A DNA stretch of 64,000 bases from Bacillus sp. AFS015802 (GCF_002561455.1 NZ_NTUP01000013.1:62001-126000); one strand, 5' to 3'; counted from the first letter of the stretch, positions 8,630 through 17,562 are shown. Program-made: numbers and translations. The notes: generated by a model not told the origin, from the sequence alone.

Positions 8630-9427
8630 CTATTGAACCTTCCGCAGAGTGAACTCCTGATTATTATGGATAAAATCAAGAGCCAGCCGATTAAATTCAG
8701 TCGGTCTCTCTACATTGCAAACGTGACCGCAACCATCAAGGAAAACCTTCACAGCAGAAGGGTCTCCCTTTGTATCCTCATCAAGTGAATCGATAAACAA
8801 ATGATCTTCTTTTCCCGAAATGTAAAGCTTTGGAATATGCGATGCCTTTTCCTGAACGGTGGCATAGGTCGATTTCATATATGGGGTAAGCTGATACCAC
8901 CCCAGAAAATCCTTCCGGTTCATTTTCTTTGCTTCCCGGATAAATAGTTTCCTTGAAATTCTATGATTGCTTTTAGGCATCATTACATATGCAAATAGTT
9001 TATACAACCACATGAATGGAATCATGCTCTTCACTGCATGACCTACCTGAAGCAAAGTGTTGGCAAATAGCGTAAAACGAGTGATGCAGCCTCCCAGAAC
9101 CGCCGTTTTCACCCGATCCGGCACTTGTTGCATCAGTTCATGAATCACCACTGAACCGAGAGATATCCCGATGAAGTGGGCTTGTTCGACCCCGATTTCA
9201 TCAAGGACCTTTACTACCTCACGAACGATTAAATTAATTGTAAACGGATCTTCATATGTTTCAATTCCCGGTGAATTTCCATGACCAGGCAAGTGTATCG
9301 TCACTACGTGATAATGTTTCTTAAAGGTTTCCAATTGTTTGCAGAAGATACTTGAAGTCCCCCCGATTCCATGGAGGAAAACCGCATACTCTTTGCCGAC
9401 TCCCTGATGTACGATGTATTCTAGCAT
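8630..9427 (-). CDS. Alpha/beta hydrolase
   Basis: A 265-residue single-domain hydrolase. The oxyanion motif is HGIGG near the N-terminus, the nucleophile elbow is GISLGS, a catalytic Asp lies in GKEDHLF and the His in GCGHVCNVE. I chose ATG at 9427 because AAGGAG lies seven bases upstream; a longer frame to 9520 lacks a good site and adds residues outside the fold. The substrate is unknown; small esters or lactones are typical. It is a single gene with its own terminator. Confidence 0.85.
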   Translation of the reverse strand: MLEYIVHQGVGKEYAVFLHGIGGTSSIFCKQLETFKKHYHVVTIHLPGHGNSPGIETYEDPFTINLIVREVVKVLDEIGVEQAHFIGISLGSVVIHELMQQVPDRVKTAVLGGCITRFTLFANTLLQVGHAVKSMIPFMWLYKLFAYVMMPKSNHRISRKLFIREAKKMNRKDFLGWYQLTPYMKSTYATVQEKASHIPKLYISGKEDHLFIDSLDEDTKGDPSAVKVFLDGCGHVCNVERPTEFNRLALDFIHNNQEFTLRKVQ

Positions 9428-9902
9428 CCATTTCTCCTTATAAACAGCACAACCTACCAAAAGACTGGAATGGATCAGGTGATTAACCAAGCACCGTTTT
9501 CCTTTCGTTACGATTATCATGAATAGGAAATTCGGTTTTATGATTCAATCGCATGATGCACTCTACCCTCTTGAAGCCTTACCTTAATGTATCTCTTATT
9601 CTATCCTATCTATAGGTTCTTTGTCATATAGAATCCGAAGAAATTCCGAACATTTTGTGATGGATCAATATGGTTCAATATTGAAGATTCAATACAAGGC
9701 CATACTTCGTGATATAAAAAAAGGATACAGGATTTTTTTCAAATCCCCTCTCACTTCTTCAATCTTTCGACATGCGCCTTTCGCCTCAGCTGTCATATTG
9801 CATTAATACAATGTTCACAGAACCTTTTCAATCAAAGAGATTTCCTTTCATATTCATTTTATATCCTTGAATTGAGCTTACAATCAGAAGGGAGACAATA
9901 AA
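9428..9902. other. 475-base intergenic region between divergent genes
   Basis: This AT-rich spacer separates the leftward hydrolase from the rightward glpQ and must hold both promoters. A short open frame at 9621-9806 has no ribosome site or recognisable product. In B. subtilis glpQ is Pho-regulated, but I found no convincing set of spaced PhoP boxes here. No RNA gene or repeat was seen. Confidence 0.5.
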
Positions 9903-10796
9903 ATGAATACTCTTGTAAAAAATGTTTGTTTATCTGCAGCAATAATAGGAATCGGGGCCGCTACCGTCCAGCCCGCCTTTGCGCAATCTGGTCATCCATC
10001 TATGAATGACAATAAGATTCTCAACATCGCCCACAGAGGGGGATCAGGTTACGCTCCGGAACACACCCTTGCATCCTATGAAGTGGGAGACGAAATGGGT
10101 GGGGATTACATAGAACTTGATCTCCAAATGACAAAAGACGGTGAATTGATCGCCATGCATGATGAAACACTTGATCGAACCACGGATGGATCAGGTCTGG
10201 TAAAGGATTATACGTTGAAGCAAATCAAAGAACTGGATGCGGGCTCCTGGTTCAATGACATGTATCCCGAAAAGGCTAAGGCTGAATATAACGGCCTTGA
10301 AGTACAGACTCTCGAGGAAGTCATCCAACATTTTGGAAAAGACAAACACTATTATATTGAGACAAAGTCACCTGAAGTATATCCGGGCATGGAAGAAAAA
10401 TTACTGAAGATACTTGATGAATATAATCTGACACGACAAAACGGCCCTTCCAGTAGAGTGATCATTCAGTCCTTTAGTGAAGCGAGCCTTCAGAAAATCC
10501 ATGACATGGATGAAGATATCCCCCTTGTCCAGTTAATCGACTATAAGAAGGATGCAACCATCACAGAGGCAGAGCTTGACCATTATGAGGAATATGCAGT
10601 AGGTCTTGGGATGAGCTTCAAGAAAATCGATGAAGAATATGTAGAAAAAGTGCGCAATCACGATCTTCTTATCCACCCTTATACTGTCTTGGAAAAGGAA
10701 GATATGAAAAGATTGATCGAGTGGGGAGTAACAGGAATGTTCACGAACTATCCTGATCGTTTAGAAGAAGTATTGAAAGAAATGAAAAAGAAATAG
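9903..10796 (+). CDS. glpQ: Secreted glycerophosphodiester phosphodiesterase GlpQ
   Basis: The 297-residue protein begins with a signal peptide ending AFA-QS (cleavage after about residue 27) and continues as a GDPD TIM barrel. Active-site features are HRGG at 44-47, Glu71 and Asp73 in [11 protein letters not shown], and His86-Asp87 in AMHD. It hydrolyses glycerophosphodiesters to glycerol 3-phosphate and the alcohol; in B. subtilis GlpQ also trims glycerol-phosphate wall teichoic acid under phosphate limitation. GAAGGGAG precedes the ATG. No glpT transporter is adjacent, unlike in B. subtilis. Confidence 0.9.
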   Translation: MNTLVKNVCLSAAIIGIGAATVQPAFAQSGHPSMNDNKILNIAHRGGSGYAPEHTLASYEVGDEMGGDYIELDLQMTKDGELIAMHDETLDRTTDGSGLVKDYTLKQIKELDAGSWFNDMYPEKAKAEYNGLEVQTLEEVIQHFGKDKHYYIETKSPEVYPGMEEKLLKILDEYNLTRQNGPSSRVIIQSFSEASLQKIHDMDEDIPLVQLIDYKKDATITEAELDHYEEYAVGLGMSFKKIDEEYVEKVRNHDLLIHPYTVLEKEDMKRLIEWGVTGMFTNYPDRLEEVLKEMKKK

Positions 10797-10810
10797 AGTA
10801 GATAGACAGA

Positions 10811-10843
10811 ACAGAGCTGCCCGGTCGGCAGCTCTGTTTTTTT
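10811..10843. terminator. Terminator after glpQ
   Basis: ACAGAGCTGCC pairs with GGCAGCTCTGT around a short loop and is followed by a T-run that reaches the stop codon of the convergent gene. Confidence 0.85.
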
Positions 10844-11138
10844 ATCCGTGTTTGTGCTCATATTTAACAAATAACGGAAGTATAAGGGAAATCATAAAGG
10901 CCATTAGGACAATGAGGGCGAATGTAACCGGTTTTGATAACCCTTGTTCAGGTGCAATCACTAAACCGAATATCACGGCTGGAACGATAATGAGAAAGGA
11001 AACTAAAAATTTTGAACCAAAGCTGATCGTATGCCTTTTTCCACATTGACTGCATTCAATCGGCTTATAAGAGCTCCAGATCGAAAATAATAATTCTTTC
11101 CATTGAAATTGATTCTTACATACAGTACACTTCTGCAA
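10842..11138 (-). CDS. Small zinc-ribbon membrane protein (CxxC-x20-CxxC type)
   Basis: A 98-residue protein with two CxxC pairs (Cys4/Cys7 and Cys29/Cys32) that probably bind zinc, then two membrane helices (about 43-65 and 72-90). This is the layout of the TIGR04104 'cxxc_20_cxxc' family common in Bacillus, with no known function. The start is TTG with a GGGGG site eight bases upstream; an out-of-frame ATG lies between. It is monocistronic. Confidence 0.65.
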   Translation of the reverse strand: MQKCTVCKNQFQWKELLFSIWSSYKPIECSQCGKRHTISFGSKFLVSFLIIVPAVIFGLVIAPEQGLSKPVTFALIVLMAFMISLILPLFVKYEHKHG

Positions 11139-11214
11139 AACATTTCCCCCTAGGTATTACAACTGCATTTTTCTCTAGTTTACCATTTTTGGCATCAAAG
11201 GAATAGGCCATATT

Positions 11215-11230
11215 AAAGGTCCGTCCCTCA
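11215..11230 (+). repeat. GGTCCGTCCCT repeat, copy 4
   Basis: AAAGGTCCGTCCCTCA lies in the spacer between divergent genes, about 100 bases upstream of the metallo-hydrolase start. It is identical to the core of copy 1. Confidence 0.7.
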
Positions 11231-11328
11231 TCTCTCTATCGGTTTCGGAATAATAAGGATAAAAGAAGGGATTTCATTCTTTCAGACGAATATTGTACTA
11301 TAACACTAATTTGTAAGGAGTAACGACA

Positions 11329-12105
11329 GTGATACAATCATTCAAGTTAAATGTCCAGACATTGGGTCAAAGAATGCCCGTATATATGTTTCAGGTCGAT
11401 GATGTTTTGGTCGATACGGGACCCTATAGTATGAAAAATGAAGTCCGTTCCATTTTTAAAGAGCTTCCGATCAAACGAGTCATTCACACTCATCATCATG
11501 AGGACCATACCGGGAATAGTGCCTGGATAGAAAGATTTTATTCCATTCCTCAATGGATTCATCCCCTTGGAGTGAAAAAATGCACTCAAAGAACCAAACT
11601 GCCTTTCTACCGGGCGTTGTGCTGGCATAATCGTTTATCCTTTCATCCCATGCCCCTTCAGCAGAAGGTTTTTGAGACACAACACCATACGTTTGAAGTC
11701 GTCCATACACCGGGACATGCCGAGGACCACATTGTTCTTATTGATGAAGAAAAGGGCATTTGCCTTTCCGGTGATCTATACTTATTTCATTCCCCCACTT
11801 CTAATTTTTCGTTCGAATCAGTTCCTGAATTGATCCGTTCCATAAGCAAAACATTGTCATACTCTTTCGAGGAGGTATATTGTTCTCATCAGGGATACCT
11901 GAAACAAGGAAGAAAGCTATTGGAGAGGAAAAGGGATTATCTTCTTCACCTTCAAGACTCAGTGACCAAAGCTCATTTGGAAGGAAAATCACCAAAGGAG
12001 ATCCGAAAACAATTATTGCCCAAAAACAGACTATTTCAATATATCTCACTCTTTGAAAACTCCCCCAGCCACACCGTAAAATCAATCATCAAAGATATAT
12101 CCTAA
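11329..12105 (+). CDS. Metallo-beta-lactamase-fold hydrolase
   Basis: A 258-residue protein with the MBL-fold metal motif HxHxDH at His55, His57, Asp59 and His60 (within HTHHHEDHTG), a later histidine in HTPGHAEDH, and an Asp ligand in LSGDLYL. The C-terminal 70 residues look helical, as in glyoxalase II-like or RNase-like MBL proteins. The start is GTG, with AAGGAG eight bases upstream. The substrate cannot be told. Its stop codon sits directly beside a hairpin built from two repeat arms. Confidence 0.85.
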   Translation: MIQSFKLNVQTLGQRMPVYMFQVDDVLVDTGPYSMKNEVRSIFKELPIKRVIHTHHHEDHTGNSAWIERFYSIPQWIHPLGVKKCTQRTKLPFYRALCWHNRLSFHPMPLQQKVFETQHHTFEVVHTPGHAEDHIVLIDEEKGICLSGDLYLFHSPTSNFSFESVPELIRSISKTLSYSFEEVYCSHQGYLKQGRKLLERKRDYLLHLQDSVTKAHLEGKSPKEIRKQLLPKNRLFQYISLFENSPSHTVKSIIKDIS

Positions 12106-12150
12106 AGAAAAGGTCCGTCCCTCAAGTGTGAGGGACGGACCTTTTCTTTA
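12105..12150. terminator. Repeat-derived bidirectional terminator (repeat copies 5 and 6)
   Basis: Two inverted copies of the GGTCCGTCCCTCA word form a near-perfect stem of about 21 pairs (12105-12125 against 12129-12149) with a loop of about three bases. AAAGAAAA and TTTTCTTT flanks give a T-run on either strand. The hairpin lies between convergent stop codons at 12105 and 12148. Confidence 0.85.
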
Positions 12151-12753
12151 ATAGTTTTCCAGGCGGGGAAGGCTTCGCTTGATATCGAGCTTGATAATGA
12201 TATCCACTATCCTGGTTCCAATAAACTGACAAGCTATGGCAAATAGAATGATATTGAAATCTACGACGATTCCTGTAAAAAGTAACACACTACCATTAAT
12301 AATGAATAATGTTTTCCCTGGTGAGTACCCTCTCAGCTTAGAAATGATAAGGGCTAAAATGTCCATTCCCCCTGAGGATGCCCCCATCCTGAAAAGGATA
12401 CCGACACCGATACCAAAAAGGATGCTCCCAATTAGAAGATCCACGAACACAAATGAAACAGCACCAGTGAAAAAAGGGTCTAAAACGTCTACCACCACTG
12501 ATGTGACTGTTACGCAATACATGGTCCAGCAGGCATTGTCCTTACCAAGCCATTTCGCAGCTGCACCCAAAAAACAGGCATTCAACCCCCATAAGCTAAC
12601 GGCAAATGGGATATGCAGCAGGTAGTTAAGCAGTACACTCACACTTGCTGCACCACCGGAAGGAATGAAGTGGGGAAACAGAAACACAGCCATGGCCAAA
12701 CCTTGTACACTTGATGCTATCCCTAATAATGCAGCTTTTTTCAAAATATCCAT
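12148..12753 (-). CDS. YitT/YczE-type membrane protein
   Basis: A 201-residue protein with five or six hydrophobic segments and the family landmark SSGGMDILALI near residue 127. It resembles the membrane half of YitT-family proteins but lacks the cytoplasmic DUF2179 domain those usually carry. No transport substrate is known. The stop codon lies inside the repeat-derived hairpin. It is monocistronic. Confidence 0.7.
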   Translation of the reverse strand: MDILKKAALLGIASSVQGLAMAVFLFPHFIPSGGAASVSVLLNYLLHIPFAVSLWGLNACFLGAAAKWLGKDNACWTMYCVTVTSVVVDVLDPFFTGAVSFVFVDLLIGSILFGIGVGILFRMGASSGGMDILALIISKLRGYSPGKTLFIINGSVLLFTGIVVDFNIILFAIACQFIGTRIVDIIIKLDIKRSLPRLENY

Positions 12754-12882
12754 ATGTACATTGCTCCATATTCTATAAAGGACTCTCTTTCATAGTCTAG
12801 TAGCTCTTAATAGAATCTGCAACAACTATTAATTATGAACACCTTGAATCTCCTAACAGACTATGAACCTATCTCCCGTGAA

Positions 12883-13950
12883 TCATAAAACCTGCCCATT
12901 CTTATTCGCCACCTTCTTCTCATGCTCAATCAGCCATTTTTTTCTGGAAAGACCTCCTGCATATCCCGCCAGATCACCACTTGCTCTGATCACTCTGTGA
13001 CAAGGTATGACGATGGCCAGCTGGTTACAACCATTGGCTTTGGCCACTGCACGAACGGCCGACGGATGATCAAGGTTTTCTGCAACCTCCGTATAAGACC
13101 TTGTTTCTCCAAATGGAATTCTCTTTAGTTCATTCCAAACATTGTTTTGAAACGGGGAGCCAAGCATATGGAGAGGAGTCTGAAAAGCTGACAAGTCTCC
13201 ATTGAAATAAGCGTTCAGTTCCTTTTCAATCGAACGAAGAGGCTCTGAGGTCCCAGGGATGATGGCCGCTTTTGTTTTCTCCCTCAACCTTTCCACTTCC
13301 CGCTCTAGTCCCCTTCGGTCAACAAACTCTAATAAATAAAGAGCTTTTTCATCAGAAATCCCGATCATTGGCCCGAGTTTTGTATCGATCCACGCTACTT
13401 TAAACACATGACTGTGCTGGGAGAAAGTTGGAGACGTTCCCATTATCCTTGAAAAAGCATCTCTAAACCCGCTGCCAGATTCATAACCTGTTGCATGTTG
13501 GGCATCAATGACCAGCGCTCCAGATCTGATTTCCTTCATGGCCAGCCCCATTCTGCGGGCTCTCGCATATTCAACAAATGTCATGCCGAACCTTTTCTTA
13601 AATTGGCGCCGTGCAGTGGATGCATCGATGGATAACTCTTGAAAGTCCTTATCCTTCCAACGCTTTTCCGGATTGCCCTCTACCTCCTCCACCAACATTT
13701 TCACCACTTCTGATACACTATTCGGATGAGATAAAGGCTTACATCTCTTACATGGACGAAAGGACCCCAGCAATGCTTGTTCTGCTGTTTCGAAAAATTC
13801 ACAGTTTTCGAATTTTGGTTTTCTGGCTGGACAAGCCGGACGGCAAAACACACCCGTTGTTTTCACTCCTACGTAAAAAACACCTTCATAGTCTGTTCTC
13901 TTTTCCACCAATGCTTGATAATATTCCAGTTGCAATTCAAAAGAAATCAT
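12883..13950 (-). CDS. ada: Bifunctional Ada: alkylation-response activator and O6-methylguanine methyltransferase
   Basis: The 355-residue protein carries all three parts of E. coli-type Ada. The N-terminal zinc domain has Cys36, Cys40, Cys67 and Cys70, with Cys36 the likely phosphotriester methyl acceptor. An AraC-type helix-turn-helix region spans about 85-180. The C-terminal Ogt domain has Cys317 in IPCHRVI. B. subtilis splits these functions into AdaA and AdaB, so the fused form is notable for a Bacillus-like genome. ATG at 13950 has GGAGG seven bases upstream; an upstream GTG lies within that site. It is expected to autoactivate after methylation. Confidence 0.93.
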   Translation of the reverse strand: MISFELQLEYYQALVEKRTDYEGVFYVGVKTTGVFCRPACPARKPKFENCEFFETAEQALLGSFRPCKRCKPLSHPNSVSEVVKMLVEEVEGNPEKRWKDKDFQELSIDASTARRQFKKRFGMTFVEYARARRMGLAMKEIRSGALVIDAQHATGYESGSGFRDAFSRIMGTSPTFSQHSHVFKVAWIDTKLGPMIGISDEKALYLLEFVDRRGLEREVERLREKTKAAIIPGTSEPLRSIEKELNAYFNGDLSAFQTPLHMLGSPFQNNVWNELKRIPFGETRSYTEVAENLDHPSAVRAVAKANGCNQLAIVIPCHRVIRASGDLAGYAGGLSRKKWLIEHEKKVANKNGQVL

Positions 13951-13996
13951 CCTTAACCCCTCCACCTTTTGTTCATAATTCTATTATAACGACAAT

Positions 13997-14036
13997 AAAA
14001 AAACGATGCCGCCGAAAATCAGGCATCGATTTTTTA
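13997..14036 (-). terminator. Terminator of the 14095-14640 gene
   Basis: On the minus strand CGATGCC pairs with GGCATCG around a loop of about 11 bases, with T-runs on both sides, so it may also work in the other direction. Confidence 0.75.
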
Positions 14037-14094
14037 TGCAATGGGACCGTTAAGATTCATTTATAATATTAAAATGTTCTACATCAGTAATTTT

Positions 14095-14640
14095 TTACTT
14101 ATCTACCTCTATCACAATATCCCCAACCCGTTCACGATTATCCTCAACCGTGATCTTCCACAAACCGGCTTCCTTAAACGACAAGATTATCGGTACCGAA
14201 TAAGCTCCTTGAGTGAATCTTGATAACCCATTCTTCACTTCGATTTGCTCCACTGAGTCCTCTTCCCCTTTTTTTTCAAGAAAAATGATCAGATTCTCAT
14301 GATGTCCCCATACCAATAATGATGTCTGATATTCTTTTTTAGCCTTAAACGTCTTATTGAATGCTATGGCTGCTTCATTCTTCTCCCCCTGGAACAATTC
14401 GATCTCACCTTCATCATTTTCGACTTGAATAATCGCACTTTCACGCCACTCCTCATTCTTCACAACGACATAATTCAAAATAAATAAGATTCCTGAAATC
14501 ACGGTCAACGTGATCAAAATATTTCTGAATGAATTTGTCTTTTTAAAAGAATTCAATAATTCAGATTGAGGAGCAACTCTTCCAGCTATAAGAAAAACCC
14601 CTACAATGCCGAGTAACAAACACCCTAACACTAAATACAT
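14095..14640 (-). CDS. Two-helix membrane protein of unknown function
   Basis: A 181-residue protein with membrane segments at about residues 2-20 and 40-60, then an extracellular beta-rich domain of about 115 residues ending GDIVIEVDK. The GGGGGG ribosome site is five bases before the ATG. I do not recognise the family. It stands alone with its own terminator. Confidence 0.6.
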   Translation of the reverse strand: MYLVLGCLLLGIVGVFLIAGRVAPQSELLNSFKKTNSFRNILITLTVISGILFILNYVVVKNEEWRESAIIQVENDEGEIELFQGEKNEAAIAFNKTFKAKKEYQTSLLVWGHHENLIIFLEKKGEEDSVEQIEVKNGLSRFTQGAYSVPIILSFKEAGLWKITVEDNRERVGDIVIEVDK

Positions 14641-14821
14641 ATAATCCCCCCTCTTTCACCTTACTACCTATACATACGAAGCCCACACACAAAAGTTTCA
14701 TATTTTTGTAAGCCAGCGTGGGAAGAACCTCTTCTGTTTTTCTGAGAAAAAGCAGGGATTTCCCTTTCCGGTGGAAAATGTATCACTATAACGATAAATG
14801 AATAGAATAGGAGTTTTTCAC

Positions 14822-15746
14822 ATGAAACTGTCAACCGAGCAATGGAACAAGGGAAAAGCCTATATCCAACAGAATGCAAGGGCTCTTGAGCAAAAGTTAT
14901 TCAACTATTACTTTGAAGAGGGAAGTAAAGATGAAGCCATTGAGGAGTTATCAACTTATCAGAACACAGACGGGGGATTCGGTCACTCCATCGAGCCCGA
15001 CTTCCGCCTGGCGATTTCCTCCCCCTCTCGCTACGACGATCGGATTACAGCATGCAAAAGTGTTAAATCTCCCTGCCAATCATCACATCGTCCAACAGGC
15101 AATGGATTATTTGGATAACGCATACAACGAGGAAATCAACGGTTGGAATGCAGTGCCAGAGGGAGTTAATTCTGTGCCCCATGCTCCCTGATGGCATTTC
15201 GACCGAGAAAAGGGACATTGCAGCGTCCAAACGACCTGGGCAAATCCAAATGCAGAAATCGTCGGATACTTTCACCGTTTTCAACCTGGGCATCCCCGGC
15301 TTCATGAGTGGACAGAACTGGCGGTCCATGAGCTTTCTAAATTAGAAACACCGATTGGAATGCACGATTTCCTTTGTTACCAGCGGATGCTGAATGAAGT
15401 AGATGGAGATACGAAATCCAATCTGTTCAATATCCTTGCTTCACATGTACAAAATACGGTGTGCACCGATCCAACAAAATGGAATGCTTATGTCTTAAAG
15501 CCGCTGCAGGTAGCCGGTAGTCCTTCTTCACCATTTTATGAGTCAATGGGAGATGTAATTCATATGCAATTGGAGAAGGAGATTGAATTCCAGCACCCTG
15601 ATGGGTATTGGGAGCCCAATTGGTCATGGTTTGGCCGCTATGATGAAACATGGCCGGTTGCCGAGAAGGAGTGGCGGGGGATTTTGACCCTGGAGATGCT
15701 GAGGATCCTCAACTCATATCAATACCTTGACATTTGGCATGATTGA
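14822..15746 (+). pseudogene. Broken terpenoid-cyclase-like (alpha-barrel repeat) gene
   Basis: The frame starts at ATG 14822 (AGGAG upstream) and encodes a protein of about 307 residues with a QNTDGGFG motif typical of prenyltransferase/squalene-cyclase-like alpha-alpha barrels. It carries two lesions. At the CCCCC run 15021-15025 the frame shifts; dropping one C restores SSPLATTIGLQHAKV. In the restored frame TGA at 15189-15191 interrupts VPHAP-stop-WHFD, where a tryptophan is likely (TGG to TGA). After that the frame runs open to 15746. Two independent lesions argue for a true pseudogene rather than one sequencing error. The function of intact relatives is unknown to me. Confidence 0.75.
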
Positions 15747-15765
15747 TAGCTATATATACCCTGCA

Positions 15766-15800
15766 GAAAAACTCCGGAAAACGTTTGATCCGGAGTTTTT
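15766..15800. terminator. Bidirectional terminator
   Basis: AAAAACTCCGG pairs with CCGGAGTTTTT around a loop of about 12 bases, between the pseudogene and the convergent mhqD. Confidence 0.8.
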
Positions 15801-15804
15801 CCTA

Positions 15805-16410
15805 TCATATAAAGTTATTCTCAAACCAATGCTTCGCTTCATCCACTTCTTCACGTCGAAGCTCATGTCCGCCTTCTGTCCAAAACTCAGTAACGTGAGA
15901 ACCGGCCTCTTTTAAGTTTTCCACCAGTTCCTTTGTCTCACCCAAGGGAATCAGTGGATCTCTCTTACCCGCTCCAATAAAGACAGGAACGGTGGATAAA
16001 TCCGGTAATTGCACCCCGCGTCTCGGAACCATGGCGTGAAATAAGATTCCGCCTTTTAATGCTCCCTTCATGTGGTACATCAAGCTTGCCGCTATGTTTG
16101 CTCCATTGGAATAGCCCAGGGCTACGACGTTGTGACGATCAAACCCGTATTCCTTCGCGCTTTCCTCAATAAATTGATTCAACTCATTCGTACGGAATAA
16201 TAAATCTTCTTCATCGAAAACACCTTCACGTAAGCGTGCAAAAAAACGGGCCATTCCATTCTCTTCCACGTTCCCTTTCACACTTAATACGGAAGCTTCC
16301 GGTGCAATCATTTCAGCGAGGGGCATTAAATCGCGTTCATCCCCCCCTGTCCCATGAAGCAATAAGAGTGTCGGCCATTTTTTGTTTCCTTGTTTGAATA
16401 GATGCTTCAC
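15805..16410 (-). CDS. mhqD: Carboxylesterase/phospholipase-family hydrolase MhqD
   Basis: A 201-residue alpha/beta hydrolase of the YodD/MhqD type. Its catalytic triad is Ser101 in GYSNG, Asp near 151 in GKRDPLIP and His near 182 in EGGHELRRE, with HGTGGDE as the oxyanion region. In B. subtilis mhqD is paired with the ring-cleaving dioxygenase mhqE and induced by methylhydroquinone and other quinone-like electrophiles. The same pairing is seen here, with the GTG start one base past the dioxygenase stop, so they form one operon. The exact substrate is not established. Confidence 0.8.
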   Translation of the reverse strand: MKHLFKQGNKKWPTLLLLHGTGGDERDLMPLAEMIAPEASVLSVKGNVEENGMARFFARLREGVFDEEDLLFRTNELNQFIEESAKEYGFDRHNVVALGYSNGANIAASLMYHMKGALKGGILFHAMVPRRGVQLPDLSTVPVFIGAGKRDPLIPLGETKELVENLKEAGSHVTEFWTEGGHELRREEVDEAKHWFENNFI

Positions 16411-16411
16411 C

Positions 16412-17404
16412 TTATTGTCCCCCTTTTTCTTTCGTATCCAATGGTTTTAACTTCGCTTCAATGGACTCTCTTTGGGCTTCAAAATATGGTGGAAGGGATA
16501 AATTTTCTCCTAATGTATCAAATTCCTCATCCGTTTCAAACCCGGGACCATCTGTCGCAAGTTCAAATAGGATCCCATTAGGTTCACGGAAATAAACGGA
16601 ACGGAAATAGTAACGCTCAACAAAACCTGAATTCGGTAAACGGTTTTCCGTTATCCATTCGACCCATTTCTTCAATTCGTTTTCGTCTTCAACACGGAAT
16701 GCAACATGGTGGACACTTCCTCTTCCCGGTCTTTCTTGAGGGATGTCACTTCTCTCTTCAAGATACACTTCTCCCCCGGTTCCGCCTTCCCCTGTTTCAA
16801 ATACCCGGATGTCTTTTTGTCCCTCTGTGTCAGAAGGAAAACTCCCTGTTTCTTTAAATCCTAAAACATCAGTCAAAACAATGGCTGTGTTCTCCCCACG
16901 TGCAACGGTTAGGGTGATAGGACCTAACCCAACCACCCCATGTTCTACAGGAACCGGACTCTTATCCCATGGTATTCCACCAGCCACTCCTTCATTCGAT
17001 TCATCTGATACCAGCATAAGTCGCTGTCCTTCAAAATCACGGAAGCTCAATGTTGCGCGTCCAGTGCGATGGGAAATGTCATCATGATCCACATCCAACT
17101 CTTCAAATCGGCGCTTCCAATAAGTCAGTGATTCATCTGTGTTCACTCTTAAGGAAGTTAATGAAATACTGTTCGTGCCTTTATAGGTGTTCCCTGCATG
17201 GGGAATCTCAAAGAATGTAAGGTCCGTTCCAGGATTACCTCTTTCATCTGCATAAAAAAGATGGTAAACAGAAGTATCGTCCTGGTTGATTGACTTTTTC
17301 ACCAGTCGAAGTCCCAGTGTTTTGGTATAAAATTCATAGTTTTTCCTCGCATTTGCTGTTATGGCTGAAACGTGATGCTGCCCTTTTAATGGTTTCAAGT
17401 TCAT
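16412..17404 (-). CDS. mhqE: Ring-cleaving dioxygenase of the MhqA/E/O family
   Basis: A 330-residue VOC-fold protein built from two glyoxalase-like modules. The metal ligands are probably His in KGQHHVSAI near the N-terminus, His in GSVHHVAFRV, and Glu in GILFELATDGP. Homologues are thought to open hydroquinone or catechol rings as part of quinone detoxification. ATG at 17404 has GAGGAG about ten bases upstream, and MNLKPLKGQHHVSAI is a typical start. The gene heads an operon with mhqD and follows a promoter with an MhqR-like palindrome. The choice of mhqE over mhqA or mhqO rests on the mhqD neighbour. Confidence 0.8.
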   Translation of the reverse strand: MNLKPLKGQHHVSAITANARKNYEFYTKTLGLRLVKKSINQDDTSVYHLFYADERGNPGTDLTFFEIPHAGNTYKGTNSISLTSLRVNTDESLTYWKRRFEELDVDHDDISHRTGRATLSFRDFEGQRLMLVSDESNEGVAGGIPWDKSPVPVEHGVVGLGPITLTVARGENTAIVLTDVLGFKETGSFPSDTEGQKDIRVFETGEGGTGGEVYLEERSDIPQERPGRGSVHHVAFRVEDENELKKWVEWITENRLPNSGFVERYYFRSVYFREPNGILFELATDGPGFETDEEFDTLGENLSLPPYFEAQRESIEAKLKPLDTKEKGGQ

Positions 17405-17446
17405 TTTATATTCACTCCTCAAGAAGTAGTATTTCCTTATACCTTT

Positions 17447-17479
17447 ATCATACACAATAATTATCTTTAATTCAAGATA
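17447..17479 (-). promoter_or_regulatory. mhqE-mhqD promoter with MhqR-like operator
   Basis: Reading left, TTGAAT (17470-17475) and TATGAT (17447-17452) are separated by exactly 17 bases. The -35 box lies within an 18-base near-palindrome at 17462-17479, TATCTTTAATTCAAGATA, symmetric at 16 of 18 positions. It resembles the operator TATCTCGAATTCGAGATA that I recall for the B. subtilis MarR-type repressor MhqR. A repressor bound there would block RNA polymerase. Confidence 0.65.
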
Positions 17480-17530
17480 TTTAATTTCAAAGCTTTATTT
17501 TTAAATATTAAAAATGGCTGAAGTAAAAAT

Positions 17531-17562
17531 AAAAAGCATCCATACAAAAGGTACGGATGCTT
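17531..17562 (-). terminator. Terminator of the RsbR-like gene
   Basis: On the minus strand AAGCATCC(G)TAC pairs with GTA(T)GGATGCTT around a five-base loop and is followed by TTTTTA. Confidence 0.8.

Noticed and set aside
9621-9806. Possible 61-codon gene
   Set aside because: No ribosome site, low-complexity composition and no recognisable features; it lies in a divergent promoter region.
15189-15191. In-frame UGA as a selenocysteine codon
   Set aside because: The gene already has an upstream frameshift, the context (HAP-UGA-W) suits a lost tryptophan, and I saw no convincing SECIS-like hairpin directly after it.
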